A DNA stretch of 64,000 nt from Burkholderiaceae bacterium (GCA_030695205.1 JAUYTN010000011.1:30234-94233); one strand, 5' to 3'; positions 37,277 to 48,100 are shown, counted from the stretch's first letter. The notes: generated by a model not told the origin, from the sequence alone. Numbers and translations: made by a program.

Positions 37277-38841
37277 CTTTGGTTCCACTGGTGTGGGTGA
37301 TCGCGGGCAACGACAGCGGCGGCGGTGCCGGGTTGTCGGCCGACCAGCGCGCCATGGCTGCCTTTGGGGTGCATGCCTGCCCGGTGGTGGCCACCGTCAC
37401 AGCCCAGAACTCGGTGGCCGTGACCCGGGTGGAGGCGGTCAGCCCCGAGCTGCTGGACGCCCAGCTGGCGGCCCTGGCCGCCGACATGCCGCCTGCGGCC
37501 ATCAAAACCGGCCTGCTGGGCAATCCCGAGCAGGTGGCTGTGGTGGCACGCTGGGTAGACCAGCTGCGCCTGCACCACCCCAGCTTGCCGCTGGTGGTGG
37601 ACCCGGTGCTGCGCGCCAGCACAGGGCACGACCTGGCCACCGATGCCCTGTGCCAAGCCATTCGGCAGCAGCTGCTGCCCCGGGCCACGCTGGTCACGCC
37701 CAACCGGGCCGAGGCCAAGCGGCTGCTTGCTCTGGCTGACGAGCCGTCCGCAGTGCGGCCCACCACGCAGGTGCCGGCCATGGCCCAGGCTCTGCAGCGC
37801 CTGGGGGCGCGACATGTGGTCATCACAGGGGGCGACGCGGCCAGCGCCCACTGCGACGACTGGCTAAGCAGCCCCCACGCCAGTGGCTGGTTCAGCCTGC
37901 CACGGGTGGACACACCGCACCACCACGGCACCGGCTGCACCTTCGCCAGCAGCGCTGCGGCCGCACTGGCGCTGGGCTTTGTGGCCGCCGACGCAGTGGT
38001 GCTGGCCAAAATGGCCACCGCCGAAGGCCTGCGCCACGCGCACGCCGCCGGGGCCGGGGCGGGGCCGCTCAAGCCCCAGCCTGGTTTTGCCCAGCGGCTG
38101 GCCAACCTGCCCACCTTCAGCCTGCCCGGTGCCGCGCACCCAGCCACGCCCTTACAGCCGGAGCCACCGGCACTGGTCGGCGATCAGCGCTATCTGGGCC
38201 TGTACCCGGTGGTGGACAGCGCCGACTGGGTAGAGCGGGTGCTGGCCGCCGGGGTGCGCACGGTACAGCTGCGCATCAAGCACCCGCAGCAGCCCGACTT
38301 GCGCGCGCAGGTGCGCCGCAGCGTGCAAGCCGCCCGCGCAGTGGGGGCACAGCTCTACATCAACGACCACTGGCAGCTGGCCATCGGAGAAGGCGCGTTC
38401 GGCGTGCACCTGGGCCAAGAAGACCTGGAAACCGCCCATGTGCAAACAATAGCCAGCGCCGGGCTGCACCTGGGCGTGAGCACCCACAGCCTGTGGGAGG
38501 TCTGCCGCGCCTGGGCACTGCGGCCCAGCTACATGGCCTGTGGCCCCATCCACGCCACGGCCAGCAAAGACATGCCCTGGCTGCCCCAGGGCAATGGCAA
38601 CCTGGCGTTCTGGAGCCAGCTGCTGCCCGTGCCAGTGGTGGCCATCGGGGGCATGGATGCCCTGCGCCTGCACGACGCCGCGCACCACGGCGCAGCGGGC
38701 GGAGCCCTCATCTCAGCCGTGACGGCCGCCGCAGACCCCGAAGCCGCCCTGGCCGAACTGGCCGCTGCCTGGGCCGCCGGTCGCAGCGATGCCCCCGCCC
38801 CCAGCCCCCGCCTGCCGCGCACCACGCTGGCCAGCGGGTAA
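37240..38841 (+). CDS. thiDE: Bifunctional HMP(-P) kinase / thiamine-phosphate synthase (ThiD-ThiE fusion)
   Basis: 533 aa. ThiD half, about residues 15-270: VWVIAGNDSGGGAGLSADQR, AIKTGLLGNPEQV, VVDPVLRASTGHDL, and the C-terminal HHHGTGCTFASS. ThiE half, about residues 320-505: YLGLYPVVDSADWVERVL, GVRTVQLRIKHPQQPD, INDHWQLAIGEGAFGVHLGQ and VVAIGGMDALRL. It phosphorylates HMP and couples HMP-PP to thiazole phosphate. The 'GPIHATASKDMPW' block differs from the usual GPVFPT-x-TK of ThiE, as in related fusions. The ATG at 37240 and residues MHQAKEAIFPSK lie in a dispersed repeat; a later TTG or GTG start is possible. Confidence 0.92.
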   Translation: MHQAKEAIFPSKSLVPLVWVIAGNDSGGGAGLSADQRAMAAFGVHACPVVATVTAQNSVAVTRVEAVSPELLDAQLAALAADMPPAAIKTGLLGNPEQVAVVARWVDQLRLHHPSLPLVVDPVLRASTGHDLATDALCQAIRQQLLPRATLVTPNRAEAKRLLALADEPSAVRPTTQVPAMAQALQRLGARHVVITGGDAASAHCDDWLSSPHASGWFSLPRVDTPHHHGTGCTFASSAAAALALGFVAADAVVLAKMATAEGLRHAHAAGAGAGPLKPQPGFAQRLANLPTFSLPGAAHPATPLQPEPPALVGDQRYLGLYPVVDSADWVERVLAAGVRTVQLRIKHPQQPDLRAQVRRSVQAARAVGAQLYINDHWQLAIGEGAFGVHLGQEDLETAHVQTIASAGLHLGVSTHSLWEVCRAWALRPSYMACGPIHATASKDMPWLPQGNGNLAFWSQLLPVPVVAIGGMDALRLHDAAHHGAAGGALISAVTAAADPEAALAELAAAWAAGRSDAPAPSPRLPRTTLASG

Positions 38842-38868
38842 AGTTCAGCCCCTTTGCTTGGAACCCCT

Positions 38869-39249
38869 ATGTTCAGAACCCTGCTCAAATCCAAAATCCA
38901 CCGCGTGGCCGTGACGCAATGCGAGCTGCACTACGAAGGCTCCTGCGCCATCGACGAAGACTTGCTCGATGCCGCCAACATCACCGAGAACGAACAGATC
39001 CACATCTGGAACATCAACAACGGCGAGCGCTTCGTCACCTATGCCATCAAGGGCCAGCGCGGCAGCGGCATGATTTCGGTCAATGGATCGGCCGCGCGGC
39101 GCGCCTCGGCGGGCGACCTCATCATCATCGCCGCCTTTGCCCAGGTGCACGAAGACCAGGTGGCCAGCCACCAGCCCCAGCTGGTGTTTGTGGACGGGCA
39201 CAACCGCCAGACCGAGCTGCGCCACCAGGTGCCAGTTCAGCAGGGCTGA
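38869..39249 (+). CDS. panD: Aspartate 1-decarboxylase
   Basis: 126 aa pyruvoyl enzyme making beta-alanine for pantothenate. The self-cleavage site is [10 protein letters not shown]: cleavage before Ser25 creates the pyruvoyl group. [19 protein letters not shown] and [10 protein letters not shown] are typical. It starts 27 bp after thiDE and could be part of the thi transcript, although it belongs to the pantothenate path with panB and panC 4.5 kb downstream. It is convergent with pabBC, 12 bp apart. Confidence 0.97.
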   Translation: MFRTLLKSKIHRVAVTQCELHYEGSCAIDEDLLDAANITENEQIHIWNINNGERFVTYAIKGQRGSGMISVNGSAARRASAGDLIIIAAFAQVHEDQVASHQPQLVFVDGHNRQTELRHQVPVQQG

Positions 39250-39261
39250 GCGAAGCCAACG

Positions 39262-41064
39262 TCAGGCCAGTGTGGCGGGCAGCCAGCCGCGCAGGCTGTT
39301 CAAGAAAGCCCAGGCTTGCACCCGGGGCAAGTCGTCGGTGTGCACCACGGCCTCGCTCAGGCGGCCTTCGCGCAGGGCCACGGCCCGCCCCACCCCTGGC
39401 AGCAGGCCGCAGGCCAGCGGGGGCGTGACCCACACCCCGTCCAGCCGCACGGCCACGTTGCCGCGCGTGCATTCGGTCAGCTCACCCGCCTCGTTCCACA
39501 GCACGGTATCGAACACCGTGGGGTCGGTGGGCTGGAAGCGGTCGTAGTGGGCACGTCGGGTGGTTTTGTGGCGGGTGAATTCGCCGTGGGCTTCGGGCAT
39601 GGGTTCGCTGGCCAGTTGCAGCCGCACCGGCGCGTCGGTCGAGGCGGGCGTGGGCTGCATGGCAAAGGCTTCCGCCCTGAATTCGCCCGCCGCGTTCAGC
39701 AGGCAGCGCACGCGCCACAGACCACGCGGGTGCTGTCGCGCCAGTGCCTGAAGCGCAGCCTGGGCCTGCGCCTCTGGCCAAGGGTGGCCAAAATGCGCGG
39801 CGGCGGTGGCCATGCGGCCAAGGTGGTCGGCCTGGTGGCGGCAGTGGCCATCCTCCAGCGCCAGGGTTTCCAACAAGTCAACAGGCATGCTGGCTCTTTC
39901 CAGGAAGGCACGTTTGTGCCGCCACTCATTCCATTCGGCACCGGGCTGGGCATCGGCGGTGATGCCACTGCCAATGCCACAGCTGGCCAACTGGCCTCGC
40001 AAAACCACGGTGCGGATGGGCACGTTGAAGGTGGCCCGAAAACCACCCTGGCCCGCCGGGCCATCGGGCCGCACCACCCCCACGGCCCCGCAGTACACGC
40101 CCCGCGCCTGCGGCTCCAGCGCCCGGATCGTACGCATAGCCTGCACCTTGGGCGCGCCGGTGACCGAGCCGCACGGAAACAGTGCCCCAAACACATCGGC
40201 CAGGGTGGTGCCGGGGCGGGTGCGGGCGCACACATCGGAGGTCATCTGCCACACCGCAGGCAGGGCCTGCACCTGAAACAGCGTGGGCACCGCCACGCTG
40301 TGGGGCTGGGCGATGCGTGACACGTCGTTGCGCAGCAGGTCCACGATCATCACGTTCTCGGCCCGCTCCTTGGGCGAGGCCCGCAGCGCGGCGGCGTGGG
40401 CTGCATCCTGCTCGGGCGTGGCCCCCCGGGGGGCGGTGCCCTTCATGGGGCGGGTCAGCAGGCTGTCGCCTTGCCAGTCAAAAAACAGCTCGGGCGATAC
40501 CGACAGCACCTGCTCGGCCCCGGCATCGAGGTGCAGCGCATAGCCCCCCGGCTGGGCCCGTTGCAAGGCAGCAAACAGCGCCGCCGGGCTGCCGCGCAGG
40601 CTGCCGCACACCGGCGCGGTGTGGTTGACCTGGTAAAGGTCGCCCCTGGCAATGGCTTGGCCGATGCGCTCCAGCGCGGCGTCGAACCCGGCACGCGTCG
40701 GCGTGGTGTGCCAATCGACCTGGGCCGACTCCACGGCCAACGGCACCGTGCCATGGGGCCAGGGCAAAGCGTGCGGGTACACGGCAAACCAGGCCAGTGG
40801 GCCAGTGGCCGGGTGCGTCTGCATGGCGGCATCAAAGGCAGCAGCCGCTTCGTAGCGCACATAACCCACGCACCAGTCACCAAGCTGCGCGGCGGCCTGC
40901 ACGGCCAGCAGCACAGGCGCAACCTCGTGCAGATCGTGGGCAACCAGCACCCGCTGCGGCGGGCCAAACCGGTGCCTCAGCCGGGTGGCCTGGGCATCGC
41001 GGGGATCGGCGAAATCAATCGCGGCAGACGTTGCTGGCACCGACAACAAAACGCCTGTGCTCAA
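39262..41064 (-). CDS. pabBC: Aminodeoxychorismate synthase component I fused to aminodeoxychorismate lyase
   Basis: 600 aa. Residues 1 to about 365 are the chorismate-binding PabB domain ([68 protein letters not shown]). From about residue 375 to the end is a class IV aminotransferase fold, PabC ([46 protein letters not shown]). Together they turn chorismate to p-aminobenzoate for folate, with a glutaminase from elsewhere. The start appears to be TTG 41064, overlapping the nadA TGA as TTGA; no ATG exists before about residue 82. Operon with nadC-nadA. Confidence 0.92.
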   Translation of the reverse strand: MSTGVLLSVPATSAAIDFADPRDAQATRLRHRFGPPQRVLVAHDLHEVAPVLLAVQAAAQLGDWCVGYVRYEAAAAFDAAMQTHPATGPLAWFAVYPHALPWPHGTVPLAVESAQVDWHTTPTRAGFDAALERIGQAIARGDLYQVNHTAPVCGSLRGSPAALFAALQRAQPGGYALHLDAGAEQVLSVSPELFFDWQGDSLLTRPMKGTAPRGATPEQDAAHAAALRASPKERAENVMIVDLLRNDVSRIAQPHSVAVPTLFQVQALPAVWQMTSDVCARTRPGTTLADVFGALFPCGSVTGAPKVQAMRTIRALEPQARGVYCGAVGVVRPDGPAGQGGFRATFNVPIRTVVLRGQLASCGIGSGITADAQPGAEWNEWRHKRAFLERASMPVDLLETLALEDGHCRHQADHLGRMATAAAHFGHPWPEAQAQAALQALARQHPRGLWRVRCLLNAAGEFRAEAFAMQPTPASTDAPVRLQLASEPMPEAHGEFTRHKTTRRAHYDRFQPTDPTVFDTVLWNEAGELTECTRGNVAVRLDGVWVTPPLACGLLPGVGRAVALREGRLSEAVVHTDDLPRVQAWAFLNSLRGWLPATLA

Positions 41065-42215
41065 GCCGCACCGATGTGCGGCACCAGCCCCGCCGTGGGC
41101 TGCCCCGCCTTCAGCGCGGCGGTAAAGGCCAGCATGCGGTCGATGGGCTGGCGGGCGCGCGGAATGAGCGCCGGGTCCACGTGCACGGCGTTGTCGCCGC
41201 TCTCCAGCACCCGCACCAGCCCGGCCAGGCCATTCATGGCCATCCAGGGGCAGTGTGCGCAGCTTTTGCAGGTGGCGCTGTTGCCGGCAGTGGGGGCTTC
41301 AATGAAGGTTTTGCCGGGGTTTTGCTGGCGCAGCATGTGCATCATGCCGTTGTCGGTGGCGACAATGAAGGTGCGGGCATCCAGCGTTTTGGCGGCGTTC
41401 AGGATGGCGCTGGTGGAGCCCACCGCGTCTGCCAGGGCCACCACGTCAGCGGGGCTTTCGGGGTGCACCAGCACCTTGGAGCCGGGGTGCTCGCGCTTGA
41501 GTGCTTCCAGCTCGAAGGCCTTGAACTCGTCGTGCACGATGCAGCTGCCGTTCCACATCAGCATGTCGGCCCCGGTTTCGCGCTCGATGTAGCCACCCAG
41601 ATGGCGGTCGGGCGCCCAGAGGATTTTGTGGCCCTGGTTTTTGAGGGCCCGCACGATGTCGAGTGCGCAGCTGCTGGTCACCAGCCAGTCGGCCCGCGCC
41701 TTCACCGCCGCGCTGGTGTTGGCGTACACCACCACGGTGCGGTCGGGGTGCTGGTCACAGAAGGCGGCAAAGTCGTCCGCCGGGCAGCCCAGGTCCAGCG
41801 AGCAGTTGGCCTCCAGGTCGGGCATCAGCACCGTTTTGTCGGGGCTGAGGATTTTGGCGGTCTCGCCCATGAACTTCACGCCCGAGACCACCAGCGTCTG
41901 AGCCGCGTGGTCGCGCCCGAAGCGGGCCATCTCCAGGCTGTCGGAGACGATGCCGCCAGTCTCCATGGCCAGGTCCTGCAGGTCGGGGTGCACGTAGTAG
42001 TGCGACACCAGCACGGCGTTTTTTTCTTTCAGCAGCTCGCGCACGCGGGCCTTGAGGGCTTCGCGCTCATCCGGCGCGGGCTCTCGCGGCACACGCGCCC
42101 AGGCGTGGCCGGTGCCACACACCGCGGTGGGCTGGGCCGCCTGAGGCTGGTCAAACGCCACATCAATAAAGGCCTCACCCGCCTTGGCGGTGGCAGAAAA
42201 CGGGGCAGATGTCAT
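41061..42215 (-). CDS. nadA: Quinolinate synthase
   Basis: 384 aa [4Fe-4S] enzyme condensing iminoaspartate with DHAP to quinolinate. The cluster cysteines are in [25 protein letters not shown] and [32 protein letters not shown] and [20 protein letters not shown] are diagnostic. Length fits the longer proteobacterial form with about 40 extra N-terminal residues. The ribosome binding region (CTACGGAAATTACC) partly lies in a dispersed repeat. The gene follows nadC and overlaps pabBC. Confidence 0.97.
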   Translation of the reverse strand: MTSAPFSATAKAGEAFIDVAFDQPQAAQPTAVCGTGHAWARVPREPAPDEREALKARVRELLKEKNAVLVSHYYVHPDLQDLAMETGGIVSDSLEMARFGRDHAAQTLVVSGVKFMGETAKILSPDKTVLMPDLEANCSLDLGCPADDFAAFCDQHPDRTVVVYANTSAAVKARADWLVTSSCALDIVRALKNQGHKILWAPDRHLGGYIERETGADMLMWNGSCIVHDEFKAFELEALKREHPGSKVLVHPESPADVVALADAVGSTSAILNAAKTLDARTFIVATDNGMMHMLRQQNPGKTFIEAPTAGNSATCKSCAHCPWMAMNGLAGLVRVLESGDNAVHVDPALIPRARQPIDRMLAFTAALKAGQPTAGLVPHIGAA

Positions 42216-42224
42216 GGTAATTTC

Positions 42225-42279
42225 CGTAGCAGTAAATGCTTATAAAACAATCGATAAAGGCATTTTTTGCATAAAACAG
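42225..42279 (+). repeat. Dispersed hairpin repeat, copy 5
   Basis: CGTAGCAGTAAATGCTTATA, AAACAATCGATAAAG, GCATTTTTTGCATAAAACAG. AAATGC and GCATTT form a perfect 6 bp stem followed by T6. It lies between nadC and nadA, shares the AATCGATAAA loop with copy 6 and reads opposite to the genes. Confidence 0.85.
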
Positions 42280-42320
42280 CGACCTACCACCGCCGTGGCA
42301 AACCACCGACAGTGGCTGGC

Positions 42321-43196
42321 TCAGATGCCCTCAAACCGCATGGAGTAGTCGGTGGCTTTCACGTCTTTGGTCAGCCCGCCAATCGAGATGCGGTCCACCC
42401 CGGTTTCTGCAAGGGCACGCACTGTGTCCATGGACACACCACCCGAAATTTCCAGAATGGCCCGCCCGGCGTTCAGCGCCACCGCCTGGCGCAGGGTAGG
42501 CAGGTCCATGTTGTCAAGCAACACCATGGTGGCACCACAGTCCAGCGCCTCTTGCAGCTGGTCGAGCCGCTCCACCTCGATCTCCACAAACTTCGCCTGC
42601 GGTGCGGACTGGTGGGCCTGGGCCAACACGGCGGCCACACCGCCAGCGGCGGCGATGTGGTTTTCTTTCACCAGAATGGCGTCGTACAGGCCCATGCGGT
42701 GGTTGGTGCCGCCGCCCATGGCCACCGCGTACTTTTGCGCCACGCGCAGGCCGGGCAGGGTTTTTCGGGTGTCCACAATCTGTGCCCGGGTACCCGCCAC
42801 CGCCTCCACAAACTGCGCCGTGCGTGTGGCCACACCGCTGAGCAGCTGCAAAAAGTTGAGCATGGTGCGCTCGGCCGTCAGCAGCTGGCGGGCGGGGCCT
42901 GACATCTCCAGCACCACCTGGTCGGCCGCGCAACGCTGGCCTTCGCCCACCCGCCACTCCAGGTGGCCGCCCGGCACCGCCTGCGCAAAAGCGGCCTGCG
43001 CCCAGGGCGCGCCGCACACCACCGCAGATTCGCGGGCAAGCACGCGAGCCCGAGCGCTGCGCTCGGCGGGCACCAGGGCGGCGGTCAGGTCGCCGCTGCC
43101 CACGTCCTCGGACAGGGCGCGGGCCACATCGGCGGCCACTGTGGCGCCAAACTCGGGACCAGAGAAGATGGATGGAGAGGCTGCAGTGGACGGCAT
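42321..43196 (-). CDS. nadC: Nicotinate-nucleotide pyrophosphorylase (carboxylating)
   Basis: 291 aa. It uses quinolinate and PRPP to make NaMN, completing the de novo NAD branch started by NadB and NadA. Features: ALSEDVGSGDLTAALVP, LNFLQLLSGVATRTAQFV, DTRKTLPGLRVAQKYAV, GGGTNHRMGLYDAILVKENH, and C-terminal EISGGVSMDTVRALAETGVD. The start at 43196 gives the usual length; an in-frame ATG at 43244 would add 16 residues. Divergent from panB across 124 bp. It heads the nadC-nadA-pabBC block. Confidence 0.96.
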   Translation of the reverse strand: MPSTAASPSIFSGPEFGATVAADVARALSEDVGSGDLTAALVPAERSARARVLARESAVVCGAPWAQAAFAQAVPGGHLEWRVGEGQRCAADQVVLEMSGPARQLLTAERTMLNFLQLLSGVATRTAQFVEAVAGTRAQIVDTRKTLPGLRVAQKYAVAMGGGTNHRMGLYDAILVKENHIAAAGGVAAVLAQAHQSAPQAKFVEIEVERLDQLQEALDCGATMVLLDNMDLPTLRQAVALNAGRAILEISGGVSMDTVRALAETGVDRISIGGLTKDVKATDYSMRFEGI

Positions 43197-43320
43197 GGTG
43201 AGGTGCTGGACAGAAATGGGGCAGAAATGAGCCAACAAGGGCATCGACTAGACTCGCATTTTCCCGCCAAACGGCCGCCCCATCCGGCCCTCGGGCCCGA
43301 ATACCGCGATTGCACCCACC

Positions 43321-44208
43321 ATGAGCGACACCACATCCCCCACCACCGCCACGCCCTATGGCACCCTGCCCAGCGCGTCTCCGCTGCCGCAGCGCCGCCC
43401 CATCAGCCTGCCGCGCCTGCAAGACCTGCGCGACAAGGGCGAAAAAATCACCATGCTCACGGCCTACGACGCCACGTTTGCCGCCGTGGCCGATGCCGCC
43501 GGGGTGGAGTGCATCCTGGTGGGCGACTCCCTGGGCATGGTGTGCCAGGGCCTGTCCAGCACCACTGGGGTCACGCTGGAGACCATGCGCTACCACACCG
43601 AAAGCGTGGTGCGCGGCCTGCGCCGCGTGCAGGGCACGGCCTGGGTGATTGGCGATCTGCCCTTTGGCAGCTACCAGGAAAGCAAAGAGCAAGCCCTGCG
43701 CAGCGCCACGGTGCTGATGCAGGCCGGCGCCCACATGGTCAAGCTTGAAGGCGGCGGCTGGACGGCCGAGACCGTGCGTTTCCTGGTGGAGCGCGGCATT
43801 CCCGTGTGCGCCCACCTGGGGTTGACCCCACAAACCGTGCACGCCCTGGGCGGCTACCGGGTGCAGGGCCGGGGCGCACAGGCCGACGAGCTCCGCCGCC
43901 ACGCACTGGCCCTGCAAGACGCGGGCGCGGCCATGCTGGTGCTGGAGATGGTGCCCGCCCCGCTGTCGGCCGCGCTGACGGCTGAGCTGCCCACCTGCCA
44001 CACCATTGGCATTGGCGCGGGCAAGGGCACAGCCGGCCAGGTGCTGGTGATGCACGACATGCTGGGCATCAACCTGGGAAAGAACCCGAAATTTGTGCGC
44101 AACTTCATGGACGGCAGCACCAGCGTGCGCGACGCCATGGCTGCCTACGTCAAGGCCGTGAAGGACGGCAGCTTCCCCGACGACGCCCTCCATGCCTGGA
44201 CAAGTTGA
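43321..44208 (+). CDS. panB: 3-methyl-2-oxobutanoate hydroxymethyltransferase
   Basis: 295 aa TIM-barrel enzyme adding a one-carbon unit to ketoisovalerate to form ketopantoate. [63 protein letters not shown] and FVRNFMDG are family marks. The N-terminal 28 residues (Ser/Thr/Pro-rich) extend beyond the usual E. coli start. The gene precedes panC by 3 bp. panD is upstream on the same strand but separated by the pabBC-nadA-nadC block. Confidence 0.97.
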   Translation: MSDTTSPTTATPYGTLPSASPLPQRRPISLPRLQDLRDKGEKITMLTAYDATFAAVADAAGVECILVGDSLGMVCQGLSSTTGVTLETMRYHTESVVRGLRRVQGTAWVIGDLPFGSYQESKEQALRSATVLMQAGAHMVKLEGGGWTAETVRFLVERGIPVCAHLGLTPQTVHALGGYRVQGRGAQADELRRHALALQDAGAAMLVLEMVPAPLSAALTAELPTCHTIGIGAGKGTAGQVLVMHDMLGINLGKNPKFVRNFMDGSTSVRDAMAAYVKAVKDGSFPDDALHAWTS

Positions 44209-45069
<861 letters not shown>

Positions 45070-45086
45070 ATCGACGGCCCGCGACC

Positions 45087-45671
45087 ATGCCCCAGCACCT
45101 TGACGAGCTTTTTCAACGGCTGGCCGCGCTCCAGGAAGAAATCGAGGAGGAGTACCGGGTCAAGCGCGACGACATTGCCCGCAAACGTGCCGAATTGGCC
45201 GGGGAGTTTCTGGCCCAGCAGCGCCGCTACAAAATTGGCGCACTGCGCTTTTTGCTGCGCACCCGCTGGCTGGTGGTGCTTACCGCACCCGTCATCTACT
45301 CGGGCTGGATTGCCTTTGTGCTGATGGACCTGTTCGTCACCATCTACCAGGCGATTTGCTTTCCGGTGTACCGCATTCCCAAGGTCAAGCGCTCCGACTA
45401 TGTGGTGTTTGACCGCGAGGACCTGCCTTACCTCAACGCCATCGAGAAGTTCAACTGCTTCTACTGTGCCTACGGCAACGGCGTGACGGCCTATACCCGC
45501 GAGGTGGCGGCCCGAACCGAGCAGTACTGGTGCCCCATCAAACACGCCCGGCGCATCAAAGGGGCACACGACCGCTACCAGCGCTTTTTTGACCACGGAG
45601 ATGCAGAGGCCTTTCGCCAGGGCATCCAACGCCTGCGCCGCCAGTACAGCAAAGAGGACGACACCCCCTGA
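45087..45671 (+). CDS. Conserved membrane protein of unknown function with Cys motif
   Basis: 194 aa. Residues 1-50 are a charged helix, probably coiled (LAALQEEIEEEYRVKRDDIA). One or two TM segments follow at about 58-95 (WLVVLTAPVIYSGWIAFVLM). The C-terminal part is soluble and carries a striking block, FNCFYCAYGNGVTAYTREV, then EQYWCPIKHARRIKGAHDRY. C-x2-C plus a later Cys and His suggests a metal or redox site. I do not recognise the family. It starts 17 bp after panC and may be cotranscribed with it. Confidence 0.85.
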   Translation: MPQHLDELFQRLAALQEEIEEEYRVKRDDIARKRAELAGEFLAQQRRYKIGALRFLLRTRWLVVLTAPVIYSGWIAFVLMDLFVTIYQAICFPVYRIPKVKRSDYVVFDREDLPYLNAIEKFNCFYCAYGNGVTAYTREVAARTEQYWCPIKHARRIKGAHDRYQRFFDHGDAEAFRQGIQRLRRQYSKEDDTP

Positions 45672-45679
45672 GGGACAAG

Positions 45680-45711
45680 GGCGGGCGCTGCTGCCAGAGC
45701 GACAGCCCGCC
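45680..45711. terminator. Inverted repeat between convergent genes
   Basis: GGCGGGC and GCCCGCC arms (7 bp, perfect) with an 18-base spacer fill the 55 bp between the membrane-protein gene and gpsA stops. There is no T-run, so a terminator function is only likely from location. Confidence 0.4.
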
Positions 45712-45726
45712 GCTGCCCAGAGCGCT

Positions 45727-46797
45727 TCAGTCGGTTTCGGGCTTGGCCACCCGGCCCATGAGCGCCGCCACCGCCTGGGCTGGGGTGTTGCGCCCATCCA
45801 GCAAATCCACCACCGCCTGCACGATGGGCATGTCCACGCCCAGCGACTGGGCGCGCTGCCACACGGTGCGTGCGCTGTACACGCCTTCGGCCACATGGCC
45901 CAGCGAGGCTACCGCCTGCGCCAGGCTGTGGCCCTGCGCCAGCAGCAGGCCAACCCGGCGGTTGCGGCTGAGGTCACCGGTGGCGGTCAGCACCAGATCC
46001 CCCAGGCCGCTCAGGCCCATAAAAGTTTCGGTCCGCCCGCCCAACGCCACGCCCAGGCGCGACATTTCGGCCAGGCCACGGGTGATGAGCGCCGCCCTGG
46101 CATTGAGGCCCAGAGCCAGGCCGTCGCACAGCCCGGTCGCCACCGCCAACACGTTTTTGACGGCCCCGCCAACCTCGACCCCCACCAGATCGTCGTTGGC
46201 GTACACCCTCAGGCTGGGGCTGTGAAACGCATCCACCAGCGCCTGGCGGACAGAGCCATGGGCGCTTGCCGCCACCAGCGCGGTGGGCTGGCCAGCGGCC
46301 ACCTCCTGCGCAAAGCTGGGCCCGCTGAGGGCACCTGCCTGCAAGCCGGGGGCCACCTGGGCCTGAACCTCGTGGGGCATGAGGCCTTGACCACCCTGTG
46401 CCGAGGCTTCAAAGCCCTTGCACAGCCAGGCCACCGGCACGGCGGTGTGCGACAGCACCTGCAACAGGCCGCGCAAGGCCGCGGTGGGGGTGGCCACAAT
46501 GAACACATCGACCCCTACCCCGTCTGCGGCCAGGGCCTGGGCGCTGTCCCTCCCGGCGACCAGTGGGAACTGCCGCACCACCAGACCGTCGGGCAAAGAC
46601 TGGCCGGGCAGGTAGCGGTGGTTCACACGGCGCAACTCGCCAACAGCCCCTGCCACCGGGTAGGTGGGCCGCTGCATGTCGGCCACCTGCCCGGCGTCGC
46701 GGGCCCAGAGTTCGACCACATGGCCCGCTGGGTGCCGGGCCGCGCTGATGGCCAGCGCCGTGCCCCAGGCACCCGCCCCAATAACAACAATTTTCAT
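45727..46797 (-). CDS. gpsA: Glycerol-3-phosphate dehydrogenase [NAD(P)+]
   Basis: 356 aa. It reduces DHAP to sn-glycerol-3-phosphate for phospholipid synthesis. Rossmann motif [39 protein letters not shown], the catalytic-lysine region [14 protein letters not shown], and [20 protein letters not shown] are clear. It is the last gene of the yibN-grxC-secB-gpsA block. Its ATG lies at the edge of a dispersed repeat that fills the gap to secB. Confidence 0.97.
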   Translation of the reverse strand: MKIVVIGAGAWGTALAISAARHPAGHVVELWARDAGQVADMQRPTYPVAGAVGELRRVNHRYLPGQSLPDGLVVRQFPLVAGRDSAQALAADGVGVDVFIVATPTAALRGLLQVLSHTAVPVAWLCKGFEASAQGGQGLMPHEVQAQVAPGLQAGALSGPSFAQEVAAGQPTALVAASAHGSVRQALVDAFHSPSLRVYANDDLVGVEVGGAVKNVLAVATGLCDGLALGLNARAALITRGLAEMSRLGVALGGRTETFMGLSGLGDLVLTATGDLSRNRRVGLLLAQGHSLAQAVASLGHVAEGVYSARTVWQRAQSLGVDMPIVQAVVDLLDGRNTPAQAVAALMGRVAKPETD

Positions 46798-46850
46798 AGC
46801 AAATAACCCATATTCACCAATCGATAAATGGGTTTTTGTTACAAATTATT
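46795..46850 (+). repeat. Dispersed hairpin repeat, copy 6, linking gpsA start and secB stop
   Basis: CATAGCAAATAACCCATATT, CACCAATCGATAAATGGG, TTTTTGTTACAAATTATT. AACCCAT and ATGGGTT form a perfect 7 bp stem, the best of the family, followed by T-rich sequence. The left end overlaps the gpsA start codon and the right end contains the secB stop codon (46846-46848), so it spans the entire spacer. Confidence 0.88.
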
Positions 46851-47295
46851 GGGTGGTACCGTTGCCCTGTTGCTGGGCTTGCTGCTGCTCGTACATGGCC
46901 TGGAAGTTGATTTCCGACAGGTGCACCGGCGGGAAGCCGGCGCGGGAAATCAGGTCAGCGACGTTGCCGCGCAGGTAGGGGTACACGATTTGCGGGCAGG
47001 CAATGCCCATGATGGGGCCCATCTGCTCATCGGGCAGGTTGCGGATTTCAAAAATACCGGCCTGCTTGCACTCGACCAGAAACACGGTCTTTTCGCCAAT
47101 TTTGGTGTGCACCGTGGCAGACACCGCCACCTCGTACACGCCCTCGGCGGCTGGCTCGGCGGCCACAGCCAGTTGAATGTCCACAGTGGGCTGCTCCGAC
47201 GCCAACAAAATGGCCGGGGAATTGGGCTGCTCCAGGGAAGCCTCTTTAAGGTACACACGTTGGATCTGGAACACGGGATCGAGGGCTTCGGCCAT
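46846..47295 (-). CDS. secB: Protein-export chaperone SecB
   Basis: 149 aa tetrameric chaperone that keeps Sec precursors unfolded for Sec[39 protein letters not shown] and [19 protein letters not shown] match the family. The C-terminus is Gln-rich. The start at 47295 (MAEALDP) is chosen over an in-frame ATG 33 bases earlier. Its stop codon lies inside a dispersed repeat. Part of the yibN-grxC-secB-gpsA block. Confidence 0.97.
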   Translation of the reverse strand: MAEALDPVFQIQRVYLKEASLEQPNSPAILLASEQPTVDIQLAVAAEPAAEGVYEVAVSATVHTKIGEKTVFLVECKQAGIFEIRNLPDEQMGPIMGIACPQIVYPYLRGNVADLISRAGFPPVHLSEINFQAMYEQQQAQQQGNGTTQ

Positions 47296-47424
47296 GAAAA
47301 TTCTCTCTGGGGGTAATAGGAATTGCAAAACGCCTTGGGCAGCGGCGCACAGGCGTGCGGCGACAGGTCAGGGCAGCTGACGGATTATGCAGCCGCGTTT
47401 TTTGCCACCCTGGCAGGGGGTGTC

Positions 47425-47682
47425 TCAGCCTTGCAGCAGCGGCAGCAAGCCGCCCCGCGCGTCCAGCGCCACCAAGTCGTCGCAACCACCCACATGGGTG
47501 TCGCCAATGAAAATTTGCGGCACGCTGGTGCGCCCGGTCAGGCGGGTCATCTCGGTGCGCAGCTGGGGCTGCAGGTCCACCCGGATTTCTTCGGCGTCTG
47601 TCACACCGCGCGCTTGCAACAGCTGGCGGGCACGGATGCAGTAGGGGCAGGTGGCGGTGAGGTAGATCTTGACGTGTGCCAT
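47425..47682 (-). CDS. grxC: Glutaredoxin 3
   Basis: 85 aa dithiol glutaredoxin. Active site [12 protein letters not shown] (CPYC), the cis-Pro loop [19 protein letters not shown] and the typical size are present. It reduces protein disulfides with glutathione. It follows the rhodanese gene by 7 bp and precedes secB by 129 bp, the same order as in E. coli. Confidence 0.96.
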   Translation of the reverse strand: MAHVKIYLTATCPYCIRARQLLQARGVTDAEEIRVDLQPQLRTEMTRLTGRTSVPQIFIGDTHVGGCDDLVALDARGGLLPLLQG

Positions 47683-47689
47683 GGTGTGC

Positions 47690-48100
47690 TCAGCTTTTTT
47701 CGATCGGCAGATTGGCCTCGCGCCAGGCTCCCATGCCACCCGAGAGCGACTTGGCTTTTTCGTAACCCAGCTTCTGGGCAATGGCCACTGCCCGGTTGGA
47801 CCGCATGCCGCTGGCGCACACCAGAATGACGGGCAGGCCTTTGTTTTTGACGGCAGCAGGCAACTTGGCCTCCAGGTCCGACAGGGGGATGTGCTTGGCA
47901 CCCACCACATGGCCAGCAGCGTACTCGGACGCCTCGCACACATCCACCACCACCGCTTTTTCGCGGTTCATGAGCATCACCGCCTCGGCGGCGGTGAGGC
48001 CACCCGCGCGGGCCCCCTTGGACACCACAGGCCACAACAACATGCCCCCAGAGGCCAGGGCAATGGCAAACAGCGACCAGTTGTCAATGAAAAAATTCAC
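47690..48100 (-). CDS. yibN: Membrane-anchored rhodanese-domain protein (YibN-like)
   Basis: 136 aa. One N-terminal TM ([20 protein letters not shown]) is followed by a rhodanese domain with active-site loop [16 protein letters not shown], the cysteine at the catalytic position, and [12 protein letters not shown]. Likely a sulfurtransferase or thiol carrier at the inner membrane. The same gene precedes grxC in E. coli. It is divergent from gpmA. Confidence 0.92.
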   Translation of the reverse strand: MNFFIDNWSLFAIALASGGMLLWPVVSKGARAGGLTAAEAVMLMNREKAVVVDVCEASEYAAGHVVGAKHIPLSDLEAKLPAAVKNKGLPVILVCASGMRSNRAVAIAQKLGYEKAKSLSGGMGAWREANLPIEKS

